Assembly: GCF_007747215.1 (NCBI RefSeq)
Contig: NZ_CP036273.1
Coordinates: 6,246,322 to 6,310,321, forward strand
Length of the DNA: 64,000 bases
Origin: Urbifossiella limnaea
GTDB lineage: Bacteria > Planctomycetota > Planctomycetia > Gemmatales > Gemmataceae
Direction: 5' to 3'
Part shown: positions 7,260-17,477 of the stretch, piece by piece
How positions within the stretch are numbered: the stretch's first letter is position 1
Layout: every line of letters begins with the position of its first letter
The notes under the pieces: model-generated
What the model saw: only the letters and a program-made list of their open reading frames with translations
Told to the model about the DNA's origin: nothing
The model's database searches: none
Made by a program: the position numbers and the translations under genes

Positions 7260-10253
7260 TCATTCCCGGGTCACCACCTCGTCCAGGTTCAGCAGCACGT
7301 TCGCGGTCAGCGTCAGCGCCGCCTGTTCGGCGTCGCCGGCGAGGCGCTTCGCCGCGTCGGGGTCGGCGCGGAAGCGGGCCACGTCGGCGGCGTAGCCGTC
7401 GCTCAACACCGCCAGCTCGGCCGCGGTCGGGCGGCGGGCCGTGACCACGCGGAAGCCGTAGGCCAGCGGGTCGGCGCCGCCCTCGGCCTTCATGCGGGCC
7501 GCCAGCGCCCGCGCCGCCTCCACGTAGGTGAACTCGTTCAGCAGCGCCAGCGCCTGCAGCGGCGTGTTCGTGCGGGAGCGGCGGACGGTACACACCTCGC
7601 GGTTCGGGGCGTCGAACAGCAGCATCGTCGGCGGGGCGGCGGTCCGCTTCCACACCGTGTACATCGTGCGGCGGTGGCGGTCCGGGCCGGCGTCCATGCG
7701 GTAGTTCCGCAGGTCGCCGTACACGCTCACCTCGTCCCACACGCCCGCCGGCATGTACGGCCGCACCGACGGCCCGCCCAGCGTCCGCGTCAGCAGCCCC
7801 GCCGCGGCGAGCGCCTGGTCGCGCACCAACTCGCCCGGCAGCCGGAACCGCGGGCCGCGCGCCAGCAGGCGGTTGTCCGGGTCGCGCTGCACCAGCGCCG
7901 GCGTCACCCGCGACGACTGGCGGTACGTCGCCGACGTGACGATCAACTTGTGCATGGCCTTCATGTCCCAGCCGAGGCGGACGAACTCGGTGGCGAGCCA
8001 GTCGAGCAGCTCGGGGTGCGACGGGAACTCGGCCTGCGTGCCGAGGTTCTCCGTGCTGCGCACCAGCCCCGTGCCGAAGAAGTGCTCCCACGCCCGGTTC
8101 GCCCACACCCGCGCCGTCAGCGGGTTCTCCGCCGACGCCACCCACCGCGCGAACGACAGTCGGTCCGCCTTCGCGCCGGCGGGGAGCGGCGGCAGCGCCG
8201 CGGGCACGCCGGGCGTCACCTTCGCGCCGCGGCGGTCGTACTGGCCACGCACCAGCACGAAGGCGTCGCGCGGCGTGCCCTCCTGCATCACCATGACCGT
8301 CGGCAGCGCTGCGTCGAAGTCGGCGAGGCGCTTGCGGGCCGCGGCCAGCGCGGCGTCGGCGCGCTTCACCGGGCCGTCGGCGGTGGTGCGGTAGAAGTCG
8401 GCCAGCGTCGCGGTCTGCGTCGGCGTCCGTTTCGCCGGGTCGGTGTCGAGCACGGCCTTCACCGCCGGCGGGATGCGCGGCCCGGCGAGCGTCACGGTGC
8501 CGGGGGTAGCGCCGGTCACCGACAGGCGGAAGCGGCCGACCGAGTGGTGGTTCAGCGCCTCGTGGAGCAGCTTCACCGTGATCGTGGCGTCGGCGGGAAC
8601 CTCGACCGCCGTGTCGGCCACGAGCGCCGCCTTGAGCGGCGCCCGGCGCGTGGGGCCGTCGGCCGCCCAGCCGCGCTTCGGGTCGCCGCCGAGGAGGTTC
8701 TTCACGTCCCAGCCCGGCTGCGAGTAATCGGCCACGGCCCGCACGAAGCGCAGCTTCCGCGGCTCCTTCAGCGACGGCGCCGTGACTTCCGCTTCGATCG
8801 AGGTGAGGACGAAGTTGCCGTTCGGCGCCCGGCCGACGCTCTGGTTCGGCAGCGACTTGTCGGGCAGGCATTCGAGCAGCACCGCCGACAGCGGCCCGGC
8901 GGCGACAGGGGCGACGACGGTGTACAGGTCGTAGGGCGGCGACTGCCCCACCGCGAGGTACGAGCCGTCGGCCTGCTTCTCGAACTTCCCCATGCCGCTG
9001 CCGGCCACCGAGCGCGGCGCCAGCACCGTCCACGCCTCCTTCACCTCGGCGTGCGACGCCTTGAAGCCGGGCTCCCACGCGGCGACGAGTTTGGGCAGTT
9101 CCTTCGCCGCGTCGGCCGCAGCCTTCTCCGCGGCGCCGACCGCGTCCTTCAACTTCGCCAGCTCCGCCTCCTGCCCGGGGAGCGGCACCGTGACCGCCGG
9201 GTCGGAGTTGCCGCCGCCGCGGTTCGCCGCCAGCGTGCCGGACTCGGGCACGTTGTTGAAGAACGCGAACAGCCGGTAGTACTCGGCCTGCGAGATGGGG
9301 TCGTACTTGTGGTCGTGGCAGCGGGCGCAGCCGGCGGTCATGCCGAGCCACGTCAGCGCCGTCGTGTCCACGCGATCGATCACCGTCTCGACGCGCCACT
9401 CCTCGCCGATCAGCCCGCCCTCGCCGTTCAGCCGGTGGTTGCGGTTGAACCCGGTGGCGATGATCTGGTCCCGCGTCGGGTTGGCGAGCATGTCGCCGGC
9501 GAGTTGCTGGATGGTGAACTGGTCGTACGGCAGGTTGCGGTTGAACGCGCGGACGACCCAGTCGCGCCACGGCCACATCGCCCGGCTGCTGTCGGTCTGG
9601 AAGCCGTTGCTGTCGGCGAAGCGGGCGTAGTCGAGCCACGGCATCGCCATCCGCTCGCCGTAGTGCGGCGACGCCAGCAGCCGGTCCACGACCTTCTCGT
9701 AGGCGTTCGGCGCGGCGTCGGCGAGGAAGGCGTCCACCTCCTGCGGCGTCGGCGGCAGGCCGGTGAGGTCGAGCGACAGCCGGCGGATGAGCGTCTCGCG
9801 GCTCGCCTCCGGCGCGGGCGCCAGCCCGTCCTTCAGCAGCCGGGCGCGGACGAACGCGTCGATGGGGTTGACGACGGCGGGCGTCGTGGCGGGCACGGGT
9901 GGCCGCTTCGGCGTCTCGAACGCCCAGTGCGCCGACCACTTCGCCCCGCCCTCGACCCAACTCTTGATGGCGCCCACCTGCGCCGGCGTGAGCGCCTTGC
10001 CGCCCTTCGGCGGCGGCATCCGCTCGGTGGGTTCGGCGCTGGTGACGCGGGCGAGCACCTCCTTCGCCGCGGCGGTGAGGCCGTCGCGGGTGTCGAGGCG
10101 GAGGTCGGCCTTGCGGCCCTTCTCGTCGGGGCCGTGGCAGGCGAAGCAGTACTCGGTGAGGACCGGCCGCACGTCGCGGGCGAAGTCCACGTCGGCGGCG
10201 GCACGGGGGGCCAGGGCCAGAACGGCCGCGGCGGCCAGGAGAGCGTGGCGCAT
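7260..10253 (-). CDS. PSCyt1-PSCyt2-PSD1 (DUF1549/DUF1553) cytochrome-domain protein
   Basis: A 997-residue protein with a signal peptide (about residues 1-20). Residues about 24-110 form the planctomycete cytochrome c domain, with the haem site CFACHGP and a MPPPKGGK methionine loop. DUF1549 (PSCyt2) follows with NPIDAFVRARL and SLDLTGLPPTPQEVDAFL, then MLANPTRDQIIATGFNRNHRLNGEGG and CARCHDHKYDPI. A middle beta-rich segment of about 250 residues lies before the C-terminal DUF1553 (PSD1), with RLSFARWVASAENPLTARV and NRAWEHFFGTGLV. The pair with the downstream DUF1501 gene is a stereotyped planctomycete module whose substrate is unknown. The two CxxCH sites suggest redox chemistry outside the cytoplasm. 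Confidence 0.92.
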   Translation of the reverse strand: MRHALLAAAAVLALAPRAAADVDFARDVRPVLTEYCFACHGPDEKGRKADLRLDTRDGLTAAAKEVLARVTSAEPTERMPPPKGGKALTPAQVGAIKSWVEGGAKWSAHWAFETPKRPPVPATTPAVVNPIDAFVRARLLKDGLAPAPEASRETLIRRLSLDLTGLPPTPQEVDAFLADAAPNAYEKVVDRLLASPHYGERMAMPWLDYARFADSNGFQTDSSRAMWPWRDWVVRAFNRNLPYDQFTIQQLAGDMLANPTRDQIIATGFNRNHRLNGEGGLIGEEWRVETVIDRVDTTALTWLGMTAGCARCHDHKYDPISQAEYYRLFAFFNNVPESGTLAANRGGGNSDPAVTVPLPGQEAELAKLKDAVGAAEKAAADAAKELPKLVAAWEPGFKASHAEVKEAWTVLAPRSVAGSGMGKFEKQADGSYLAVGQSPPYDLYTVVAPVAAGPLSAVLLECLPDKSLPNQSVGRAPNGNFVLTSIEAEVTAPSLKEPRKLRFVRAVADYSQPGWDVKNLLGGDPKRGWAADGPTRRAPLKAALVADTAVEVPADATITVKLLHEALNHHSVGRFRLSVTGATPGTVTLAGPRIPPAVKAVLDTDPAKRTPTQTATLADFYRTTADGPVKRADAALAAARKRLADFDAALPTVMVMQEGTPRDAFVLVRGQYDRRGAKVTPGVPAALPPLPAGAKADRLSFARWVASAENPLTARVWANRAWEHFFGTGLVRSTENLGTQAEFPSHPELLDWLATEFVRLGWDMKAMHKLIVTSATYRQSSRVTPALVQRDPDNRLLARGPRFRLPGELVRDQALAAAGLLTRTLGGPSVRPYMPAGVWDEVSVYGDLRNYRMDAGPDRHRRTMYTVWKRTAAPPTMLLFDAPNREVCTVRRSRTNTPLQALALLNEFTYVEAARALAARMKAEGGADPLAYGFRVVTARRPTAAELAVLSDGYAADVARFRADPDAAKRLAGDAEQAALTLTANVLLNLDEVVTRE

Positions 10254-10417
10254 CGGGAGACCTGCGGCCGGGCGGGTGGGACCGTGTGATTATGCCGCGC
10301 CCGGGGTGCGGCGGGTACGGGAAATCGGCCGGGTGTATCATGAGGGGCACGGACCGAAGAACGTGCCGTCGGCCCGAACCGATCGTGCCGCGGTACGTGG
10401 CGGCAGGAGGAAACAGA

Positions 10418-10783
10418 ATGATCCTGGGCTTGCGGACGGCCATCTACCCCGCGCCGGACCTGGCCCGCGGCCGGGAGTGGTACCGCCAGGTGCTCGGCCG
10501 CGACCCGTACTTCGACGAGCCGTTCTACGTCGGCTTCGCGGTCGGCGGGTTCGAACTGGGGCTGATCCCCGACGGGGCACCGGGCGCCGCCGGGGTGCAG
10601 GCGCTGTGGGGCGTGTCCGACGCCGCGGCCGAGCTGGCGCGGCTGACGGTGCTGGGGGCGGAGGTGCACGAGCCGGTGAAGGACGTGGGCGGCGGCATCA
10701 AGGTGGCGTCGGTGATCGACCCGTTCGGCAACGTGTTCGGGATTATCGAGAACCCGCACTTCAACCGCGCCGACGTGCGGTGA
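10418..10783 (+). CDS. VOC (glyoxalase/bleomycin-resistance) family protein
   Basis: A 121-residue protein. The ATG at 10418 is preceded by AGGAGG at 10405-10410, the clearest Shine-Dalgarno in this part. The sequence shows the vicinal oxygen chelate beta-alpha-beta-beta-beta pattern: LRTAIYPAPDLARGREWYRQVLGRDP at the start and the closing VIDPFGNVFGIIENP. A single VOC protein of this size normally dimerises around a metal. The enzymatic substrate cannot be read from the sequence. It is divergent from the PSD1 gene. Confidence 0.85.
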   Translation: MILGLRTAIYPAPDLARGREWYRQVLGRDPYFDEPFYVGFAVGGFELGLIPDGAPGAAGVQALWGVSDAAAELARLTVLGAEVHEPVKDVGGGIKVASVIDPFGNVFGIIENPHFNRADVR

Positions 10784-10991
10784 ATACGGTTGCGACCGCG
10801 TCGCGTGATCAGACAGGATGCCCTTCCGTTCTCCGGCTCCGCCGTGGGTCGAGCAAAATAAACCCGAGTGCGTGACTCGGTTGTGGCCAGCGCGGGCGGG
10901 CGATATGCTCGAACGCAGGGCGGACCTGACGGCCGGACAAACCCTTCGGAACGCCCCGGCGAATCACCAGTTCGGCCAACGGAGAGCGCGG

Positions 10992-12113
10992 ATGTCGTTG
11001 CGACTCCTCCTGCTCGGGTGCCTGCTGATCGTCACCGGATGCGCGGGCAGGACGGTGCCGACTGAACCAGTGGCCGCCGAGCCACCCGATACGGCGATCG
11101 AGAGCGAGCCGCCCGAATCGGCCACGCTCCCGCACTCGAACTCCGTCGTCGGCCTCGCCTTCACACCAGACGGAGGCACGCTTGTCACGAGCGACAACGA
11201 CTCGATCAGGTTGTGGGATGTCGCATCGCGCCGGGAGACAGCAACCCTCAAAAACGGGAAGAGCGGGGCGAAGCCGGTCGCTGTCTCCCGGGACGGGAAA
11301 TTGATTGCCGCCGGGAATTGGGACGCGACCGTCCGACTCTGGGACCGTGCGACAGGGATGGAACTTGCCACGCTCACCGGCCACACCGGCCCGGTGCTGA
11401 CCGTCGCGTTCTCCCCGGACGGGTCGCTGCTCGCCAGCGGCGGCCGTGGTAAGCAGTGGGGCGGGGCCGCCGAGGTGAAGCTCTGGAACCTGCGGGACCG
11501 GACGGAGGCGGGCGCCCTGCCCGGGGTCGCCGACCCGCTCGGGCGCCTGGCGTTCTCACCCGACGGGAAGACTCTCGCCGTCGGCGACGTTCGCGGCAAC
11601 CTCTTCCTTTGGGACGCGGCCTCCAAGAAGGTAACATCGCCGCTCAAGGGGCAACGCAGTGTCAGCTGCGTCGTCTGGTCACCCGACGGGAGTAGGCTCG
11701 TCTCGGGCGGGAGTGATCTGCGGGTCTGGGAGCCTGCGACGGGCAAGTTGCTCGCGACCCTCCCCGTCGGGGACGCCACGGACGACTGCTTCGGCCTTGC
11801 GATTTCCAGGGACGGTAAGCTGGTCGCCTCGGGCACCCACCGCGGCAACCTCAAGGTCTGGGACCTCACTACGGGGACCGCCAGGCTCGTGCTTCGGCGG
11901 GCTCACTCACCGGAAGCGCCGGTGGTGAGGCCGATCGGAGAGCTGTCGAAGGGGACGGCGGGGTACGTCTACTGCGTCGCCCTCTCCCCGGACGACGCCG
12001 TGCTCGCCGCCGGCGTCGGCCCGACGGTCCGGCTCTGGGACCTCAAGACACTGCTCCCTGCGAACGCCGCAGCCGAGAAGCAGCCCAAGGGCGCGGAACC
12101 CGAATCGCGGTAG
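10992..12113 (+). CDS. WD40-repeat lipoprotein
   Basis: A 373-residue protein from the ATG at 10992. The N-terminus LRLLLLGCLLIVTGC ends in a lipobox (VTGC), so the mature protein should be lipid-anchored at about Cys18. After a short linker there are about seven WD40 blades, for example LAFTPDGGTLVTSDNDSIRLWD, VAVSRDGKLIAAGNWDATVRLWD, VAFSPDGSLLASGG and VALSPDDAVLAAGVGPTVRLWD. This would form one beta-propeller, a protein-binding platform outside the cytoplasm. Longer upstream readings lack a signal sequence. The partner is unknown. Confidence 0.88.
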   Translation: MSLRLLLLGCLLIVTGCAGRTVPTEPVAAEPPDTAIESEPPESATLPHSNSVVGLAFTPDGGTLVTSDNDSIRLWDVASRRETATLKNGKSGAKPVAVSRDGKLIAAGNWDATVRLWDRATGMELATLTGHTGPVLTVAFSPDGSLLASGGRGKQWGGAAEVKLWNLRDRTEAGALPGVADPLGRLAFSPDGKTLAVGDVRGNLFLWDAASKKVTSPLKGQRSVSCVVWSPDGSRLVSGGSDLRVWEPATGKLLATLPVGDATDDCFGLAISRDGKLVASGTHRGNLKVWDLTTGTARLVLRRAHSPEAPVVRPIGELSKGTAGYVYCVALSPDDAVLAAGVGPTVRLWDLKTLLPANAAAEKQPKGAEPESR

Positions 12114-12359
12114 CGGGCAAACCCGAGCCAATGTGAGATCGGAGCTCCGTCTCGCGATCGCTCTCGATTCTTCGCAGAGGTGATAGGCGCACCGCGTCGG
12201 GCCTCGAAGACTCGACCCGACCTACGGAAGCCCCGAGCCGGCCGCGGGTTGCGGCCCACGGCGTCGCTCCAACGCTAATTTGTGACATTGACTCAATGCG
12301 TGCCTCGACCCCCCGGGGGGGAGCCGTACACACAATGCCCCCGGCTTGAGCGACGCCCG

Positions 12360-15300
12360 TCACAGCAGCCGGTCGCGCTTCCGCAGCAGCCACTCGCCCA
12401 GCAGCGCCAGCAGCAGCAGGCCGTACACCCCCGCGTGGTTCCACAGCGGCAGCGGCGGCCGCGGCTCGTTCAGCGGCACCCGGTCCGGCTCCTTCAGGTC
12501 CGCGAAGAACGCCTCCGCCGTCGCCAGCGTGTAGAACTTGCCGTGCGACTTCGCCGCCGCCGCGATCAGGTCCGGGGCGTTCAGGTCCACCCGCTCCCGC
12601 TCCGTCGCCGGCGGCAGCACCCGCACGCTCGCCGACGGCGGCGCCGCACCCACGTCCGGGTCCGACAGCACGAACTGGTACACCCCCTCCGGCGTCCGCG
12701 TCAGCACGCCCTCGAAGCGGCGGCGGTCGGCCTTGTCGCGCGCCAGCACCAGCAGCTGCGTCTCCGCCTCGCCCGCCGACCCCGGCAGCGGCGACCGCGT
12801 CACCCGCACCTTCACCACCGTGCCCTCCGGCGGCGCCGGGGCGTCGTCGGGGAAGCCTACCTGTACCGTGATGCGGTCGCCGCGGCGGACCGGGCCGTCG
12901 GGCAGCAGCTTCAGTTCCGGCTTGCCGCGCCGCGCCCGCGCCAGCGCCCGCACCGACTGCAACCAGAAGGCGTTGAACTGCGGCTCGTCGGCGCGGAAGC
13001 GCCACCGCCACGTCTCGTCGAAGCCGAGGAACACCACACGCCCGGCGCCAGCGAACTGCTGCAGCACCAGCGGGTGCTTGCCGCCGGTGTTCCCCTCCGC
13101 GGCGCGGTCCGGGTGAACCGCCAGTACCTCGGCCGCGGGCTTGCGGGCGTACCCCTTCGCGGCCCAGAACAGCGGCGGCAGCCGCGCCCAAATCTGCTCC
13201 GCCTCCGCGTCCTTCTTGCCGAACCGGAACAGCGGGTGCCGCTTCCCCTCGGGCGTCAACTGCGGGCGGTAGCCCTCCGTCAGCGGGCGGTCCTCGGGCG
13301 TCGGCCGCGGCACGACTTCGAGCACCACCACCGGCAGCACGTCGGCCACCGGCGTGTCGGCGAACGCGGCCGGGGTGTGGTGCTCGCCGGCGGCCACGAG
13401 GAGGCCGCCGCCCTTCACCTTCACGAAGTCGGCCAGGTCTTGCATCGCCCGCGCCGACTGCGGCAGCAGTTTCGGGTCGAAGTCGCCGAGGATGACCACG
13501 TCGAACGTGAACAGCTCGTCGCGGGTCGGGAACGCCTCCAGGGCCACGGCGCTGCGGTCCGTCTCCGACCACCCCGGCGACGCCCCCACCAGCACCGTCT
13601 TGAACTCGATCGACTTGTTCCCCGCCACCTGGTCCGACTCGCGCTCCAGCAGCACCTTGGCGAAGCGGAAGTCGTACCGCGGCCGGCCCTCCACGAACAG
13701 CACGCGGGCGCGCTTGGCCTCGGTCACGAGCACGCGCCGCTCGACGCGGTTGTTCGTCAGGTCCGTCTCGCCCGGCGCCGGCGGCACGTCGAGGACAAGA
13801 ATCTTTTCGCCGACGGTGGTGGGGGTGTACGCCAGCTCCACCTTTTCGCCGGCCTCGGTGGGCCGCACCTCCTGCCGGCCGAGCTCGACGAGGCGGTCGC
13901 CGACCTTCTCGTAGAGCGTCACGCGGACGGGGTCCGGCGGCACGGCGCCGCGCGACGCCAGCTTGGCACCGATGTCGAGCGTGTCGCCGCGGGCCACCAC
14001 GTCGCCGAAGCGCAGGTCGGACAGGCCCAGGTCGGGGACGACCCACGGGTCACCGACGCCGACGAGGTACAGGGGCACGCCGGCGGCCTCGGCCGCGGCC
14101 GGCAGCGACGCGCCGGCGGTGGTCACGCCGTCGGTGAACATCACCACCGCGGCGGGCGGATTCCCCTGGAACTGTCGGGCGATCTGCTCGACGCCGTCGC
14201 CGAGCTGCGAGCCGTCGCCGGTGGGTTGCAGCGCGAGCAGCGCCTCGCGCAGGGGGGCAGCCTCCTCGGTCTCGGTGGCGCTGCCGACGACGCGGCCGCG
14301 GACGTCCACGGCGAACACGTTCACCTTGACGCGCTTCTCGGTGAGGAGGCGGTCGAGCCAGTCGCCGCCGGGGCGCGTGAGCAGTTGTTGGGCGAGCTTC
14401 AGGCGGTGCGTCCGCGGCAGGTTGGCGGCGCCGACCAACTCCTCGGCCTTGGCGCGGACGGCGGCGTCCTTCAGGTCGTCCACCGTGTCCATGCTCGCGG
14501 ACGTGTCGAGGATGATGACGACTTCGGGCCAGCCGACGCGCTTGAAGACGAGCTTCCACTGCGGCAGCACGGCCGTGAGTACCGTGAGAATGACGGCCCC
14601 GCGCAGCAGCGCCGCGGGGAGGACGCGAGCCAGGCCGCCGGCGGCGGCGCGCTCCCGGGCGTAAATGCCGAACGCGTAGCCGACGAACAGCACGGCGACG
14701 CCGACGACGGCCCAGCCGTCGTTGCGGCGGTCCGGCGTCGTCACCGACACGCGCTCGAACACCACGCGGTTGCTCTCGCCGGCCGGCGCCGGCGGCACCC
14801 CGGCGGCGCGGGCGATGGCGCCTTCCGCGGCGTCGCGGGCCGGGTCGGGGAGGAAGCCGAACAGGTCGCCGGTGAGTTCGACGCGCACCGCCAGCGCCAC
14901 GGCGGCGAGGCACACCAGCGTCAGCCCGCCGGCGAGCACGGTGCCGAACGTGCGCCAGACCGGGTGCCGGCTGAGCGGCCGCGCCACCGTGCCGCCGGCG
15001 CGGGCGGGGCCGGTCCACCACGCCAACGTCGTCTCCGCGGCCAGCAGCGTCAGCAGCGCCCACGCCGCCCACCGGGACAGGTCGGGGCCGTGCGGCCGCG
15101 GCTGCGTCACGGTGCCGGTGCCGCTGCCGTCGGTCGGCTGTGCCTCGGCCGGGTCGCTCACCACCTGAACGGGGCCGACCACCTTCCACTCGTCGGGCGT
15201 GAGCCGCTTCAGGTCGGACTCGGCGTCGCCGGCCGGGTTCACCGCGAACACGCGGTCGCGGCTGTCGCCGGGCGCCACCCGCTCGCGCGGGTCGGTCAGC

Positions 15301-17396
15301 CGCATCCGGTAGAAGCCGGCGAGGCGCGTGTCGGCGAACCGGGCCACGGCCGACTCGTCGCGGAGTGTCACCGGGGCGTCACCGCTGATCCCCTCGGGGC
15401 CGGTCACGCTCGCGGTCAGGCCGGCGGCCGCGGCGGGGAAGAATTCCTCGAGCGCGTCGCCGACGCGGGCCGTGTGCGGGTCCGGGTTTGCGGCGGCGAA
15501 GCGGAGCAGTTCGTGCTGGAATTCCAGGTAGCTCGGGAAGATGGGCCACTCGGTCCAGTCGCGGTTCAGGCTGCTGGCGTACACCACGACGCGGCCGCGG
15601 AAGCGCGGCCACTCGAGCACCGCGGGGTCGAGCTTCGCGTCCTTCGCGCCGGCCGCCGGGGCGAACGACAGGACGCGCCGGGCGGCGCCGTCGGCGAGCT
15701 TCACGTACCCGCGGAACGGCACGCCGACGAGGCCGGCGCGCGGGTTGTCCTCGCGGAACGCGGCCAGCGGCGAGCCCGGCCGGCGGTACTCGGCGTCGTC
15801 GGCGCTCAGGGTGAAGCCGGGGTTCTCGGCGGGGGCGCTCACGACCTCCCCGAGCGCCGACGGGAGGATGCCCTTGCCGTCGGCGTACAGGAGGCGGTTG
15901 TAGCTGTCCTTCGCCGCGGCCGCGTTCGGGCCGAGGCCGATCACCACGCCGCCGCCGCGCTTCAGGTGCGCTTCGAGCCGCGCCGCCATCGCCGGGGTGA
16001 CCGTCGGCACGTCGGCGAGGTAGACGCAGTCGGCGCCGGTGGTGTCGCCGACGGCCGCGTCCGCGAACTCGCCGTAGCTCAGCATCCAGCGCTCGGCGGG
16101 CGTCTCGGGCCAGCGACCGCCGGGGCGGTGCAGACGCGCCGGGGTGTCGCCCGGCCGCGCGCCCGGCGGCACGAGCGCCCGCGCCAGGTACTCGCCGGCC
16201 CGCTTCAGCGGGTCGGCCTCGCCCTTCTTCCCCTCCACGATCAGCGCGTGCAGCCCGTCGCGCGCCTCGACCACGACCGCCCGCGCGTCGTCGGCCGGCA
16301 GGTCGTCGCCGGTTTCCAGCTTCACCTGGATGAGATGCACGCCCGGCGTCAGGAAACCGGTTTTGCTCCCCTCCAGCGTGAACGACGCCGACACCCGCCC
16401 GCCGGCCGGGATCGCGGGCGTGGACTCGGCGGCGACCGCGGCCGGCGTCTCGACCCCCGCCGCCGACGGCCGGCCGAGGTGCAGCCCGAGCTTGGTCGGC
16501 GGGTGGTCGCGGCGGCCGAAGTTCTGCACGGTCGCGGTGACGACCATTGGCGAGCCCACGACCGCGACCGGGTCGGACAGTGCGAGATCGACGACGGCCA
16601 GGTTCTCGGGGTCGTCGCGGGCCACGTCCACGACGACCACGTCGGCGGCGCCGCGGCCGTTCTTGCCGCGGAGGATGGTGGTCCACGCCTCCGGCAGCGG
16701 CGCGTCGGCCCGCGGCAGCGCGGCGGCCCACCCGGTGCGCTGCGCGTCGGTGAAGATGGTGACCTGCCGGCGCGGGTAGCCGCGCGGGGAGCGGCTCAGG
16801 GCATCGACCACGTGCGACAGCACGACGGCGCCGTCGGCCGCGGCGTGGGTGGGGCGGAGCTTCCCGAGTTCGTCCAGCACCTTCAGCACGGCGTTCGACG
16901 GCCCCGGCACCACGACCGGCGACGGCGCGCCGACGACGATCACGCTGAACCCGTCGCCGGGGCTGCCGCCGCGGACCAGCTCCTCGGCCTGGGCCTTCGC
17001 CTTCTCGAACCGCGTCGGCCCGTCGGCGGCGCGGGCCGTCATGCTCATCGAGGCGTCGAGCACGATCACGTGGTGCGTCCGCGTGCCGGACGCGACGGCG
17101 ACCTGCTCGCCGGGCCGGACGCGCTGCCACCACGCCTCGGCCCAGTCGGTGGCGGCGGCGAGCGCGAACAGCGCGACGAGCAGCGCCAGCACACGGGCGG
17201 CGAGGAGGAGCCAGTGGTCGACGCGGCGGCGGTGGCGGCGCTCGGCCACCGCCAGGAAGCGGATCGCGGCCCAGGGGACGATCTGGTAGCGCTTGCGGAA
17301 CAGGAGGTGGACGAGGAACGGCACCGCGACGGCGGCGGCCGCGGCCCCGGCGGCGAGGCCGGGGGTGAACACGGCGAACACGGCGAACGGGGGCAT
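12360..17396 (-). CDS. Giant membrane protein with BatA-type head and two vWA domains
   Basis: A 1678-residue protein. The first 85 residues are a BatA-type head with two membrane helices (about 10-32 and 60-82) and a FLVHLLFRKRY core. The first vWA domain follows, with MIDAS motif DASMS at about 114-118. After about 600 residues of beta-rich sequence comes a second membrane cluster (about 780-935), then a second vWA with DTSAS at about 963. The rest includes a glutamine-amidotransferase-like segment (FVKVKGGGLLVAAGEHH) and ends in a membrane helix with a basic tail. In related bacteria these halves are usually separate genes, often beside MoxR ATPases; none is visible here. The frame is uninterrupted. 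Confidence 0.8.
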   Translation of the reverse strand: MPPFAVFAVFTPGLAAGAAAAAVAVPFLVHLLFRKRYQIVPWAAIRFLAVAERRHRRRVDHWLLLAARVLALLVALFALAAATDWAEAWWQRVRPGEQVAVASGTRTHHVIVLDASMSMTARAADGPTRFEKAKAQAEELVRGGSPGDGFSVIVVGAPSPVVVPGPSNAVLKVLDELGKLRPTHAAADGAVVLSHVVDALSRSPRGYPRRQVTIFTDAQRTGWAAALPRADAPLPEAWTTILRGKNGRGAADVVVVDVARDDPENLAVVDLALSDPVAVVGSPMVVTATVQNFGRRDHPPTKLGLHLGRPSAAGVETPAAVAAESTPAIPAGGRVSASFTLEGSKTGFLTPGVHLIQVKLETGDDLPADDARAVVVEARDGLHALIVEGKKGEADPLKRAGEYLARALVPPGARPGDTPARLHRPGGRWPETPAERWMLSYGEFADAAVGDTTGADCVYLADVPTVTPAMAARLEAHLKRGGGVVIGLGPNAAAAKDSYNRLLYADGKGILPSALGEVVSAPAENPGFTLSADDAEYRRPGSPLAAFREDNPRAGLVGVPFRGYVKLADGAARRVLSFAPAAGAKDAKLDPAVLEWPRFRGRVVVYASSLNRDWTEWPIFPSYLEFQHELLRFAAANPDPHTARVGDALEEFFPAAAAGLTASVTGPEGISGDAPVTLRDESAVARFADTRLAGFYRMRLTDPRERVAPGDSRDRVFAVNPAGDAESDLKRLTPDEWKVVGPVQVVSDPAEAQPTDGSGTGTVTQPRPHGPDLSRWAAWALLTLLAAETTLAWWTGPARAGGTVARPLSRHPVWRTFGTVLAGGLTLVCLAAVALAVRVELTGDLFGFLPDPARDAAEGAIARAAGVPPAPAGESNRVVFERVSVTTPDRRNDGWAVVGVAVLFVGYAFGIYARERAAAGGLARVLPAALLRGAVILTVLTAVLPQWKLVFKRVGWPEVVIILDTSASMDTVDDLKDAAVRAKAEELVGAANLPRTHRLKLAQQLLTRPGGDWLDRLLTEKRVKVNVFAVDVRGRVVGSATETEEAAPLREALLALQPTGDGSQLGDGVEQIARQFQGNPPAAVVMFTDGVTTAGASLPAAAEAAGVPLYLVGVGDPWVVPDLGLSDLRFGDVVARGDTLDIGAKLASRGAVPPDPVRVTLYEKVGDRLVELGRQEVRPTEAGEKVELAYTPTTVGEKILVLDVPPAPGETDLTNNRVERRVLVTEAKRARVLFVEGRPRYDFRFAKVLLERESDQVAGNKSIEFKTVLVGASPGWSETDRSAVALEAFPTRDELFTFDVVILGDFDPKLLPQSARAMQDLADFVKVKGGGLLVAAGEHHTPAAFADTPVADVLPVVVLEVVPRPTPEDRPLTEGYRPQLTPEGKRHPLFRFGKKDAEAEQIWARLPPLFWAAKGYARKPAAEVLAVHPDRAAEGNTGGKHPLVLQQFAGAGRVVFLGFDETWRWRFRADEPQFNAFWLQSVRALARARRGKPELKLLPDGPVRRGDRITVQVGFPDDAPAPPEGTVVKVRVTRSPLPGSAGEAETQLLVLARDKADRRRFEGVLTRTPEGVYQFVLSDPDVGAAPPSASVRVLPPATERERVDLNAPDLIAAAAKSHGKFYTLATAEAFFADLKEPDRVPLNEPRPPLPLWNHAGVYGLLLLALLGEWLLRKRDRLL

Positions 17397-17477
17397 CGGC
17401 GGCCGGGTCGGGGTGCGGGCGCGGGGTGCCCCGTTAGTATGACGCCCGGCCGCCGCCGGGAACAGGGCGCGCGCCGG

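Noticed and set aside
7137-10289. A 1050-codon plus-strand frame opposite the PSD1 gene
   Set aside because: It is antisense to a protein with clear cytochrome and DUF1549/DUF1553 motifs and has low-complexity composition.
12114-12359. Possible RNA gene between the WD40 and vWA genes
   Set aside because: It contains only short inverted repeats and a CCCCCCGGGGGGG run. There is no promoter, terminator or clear fold.
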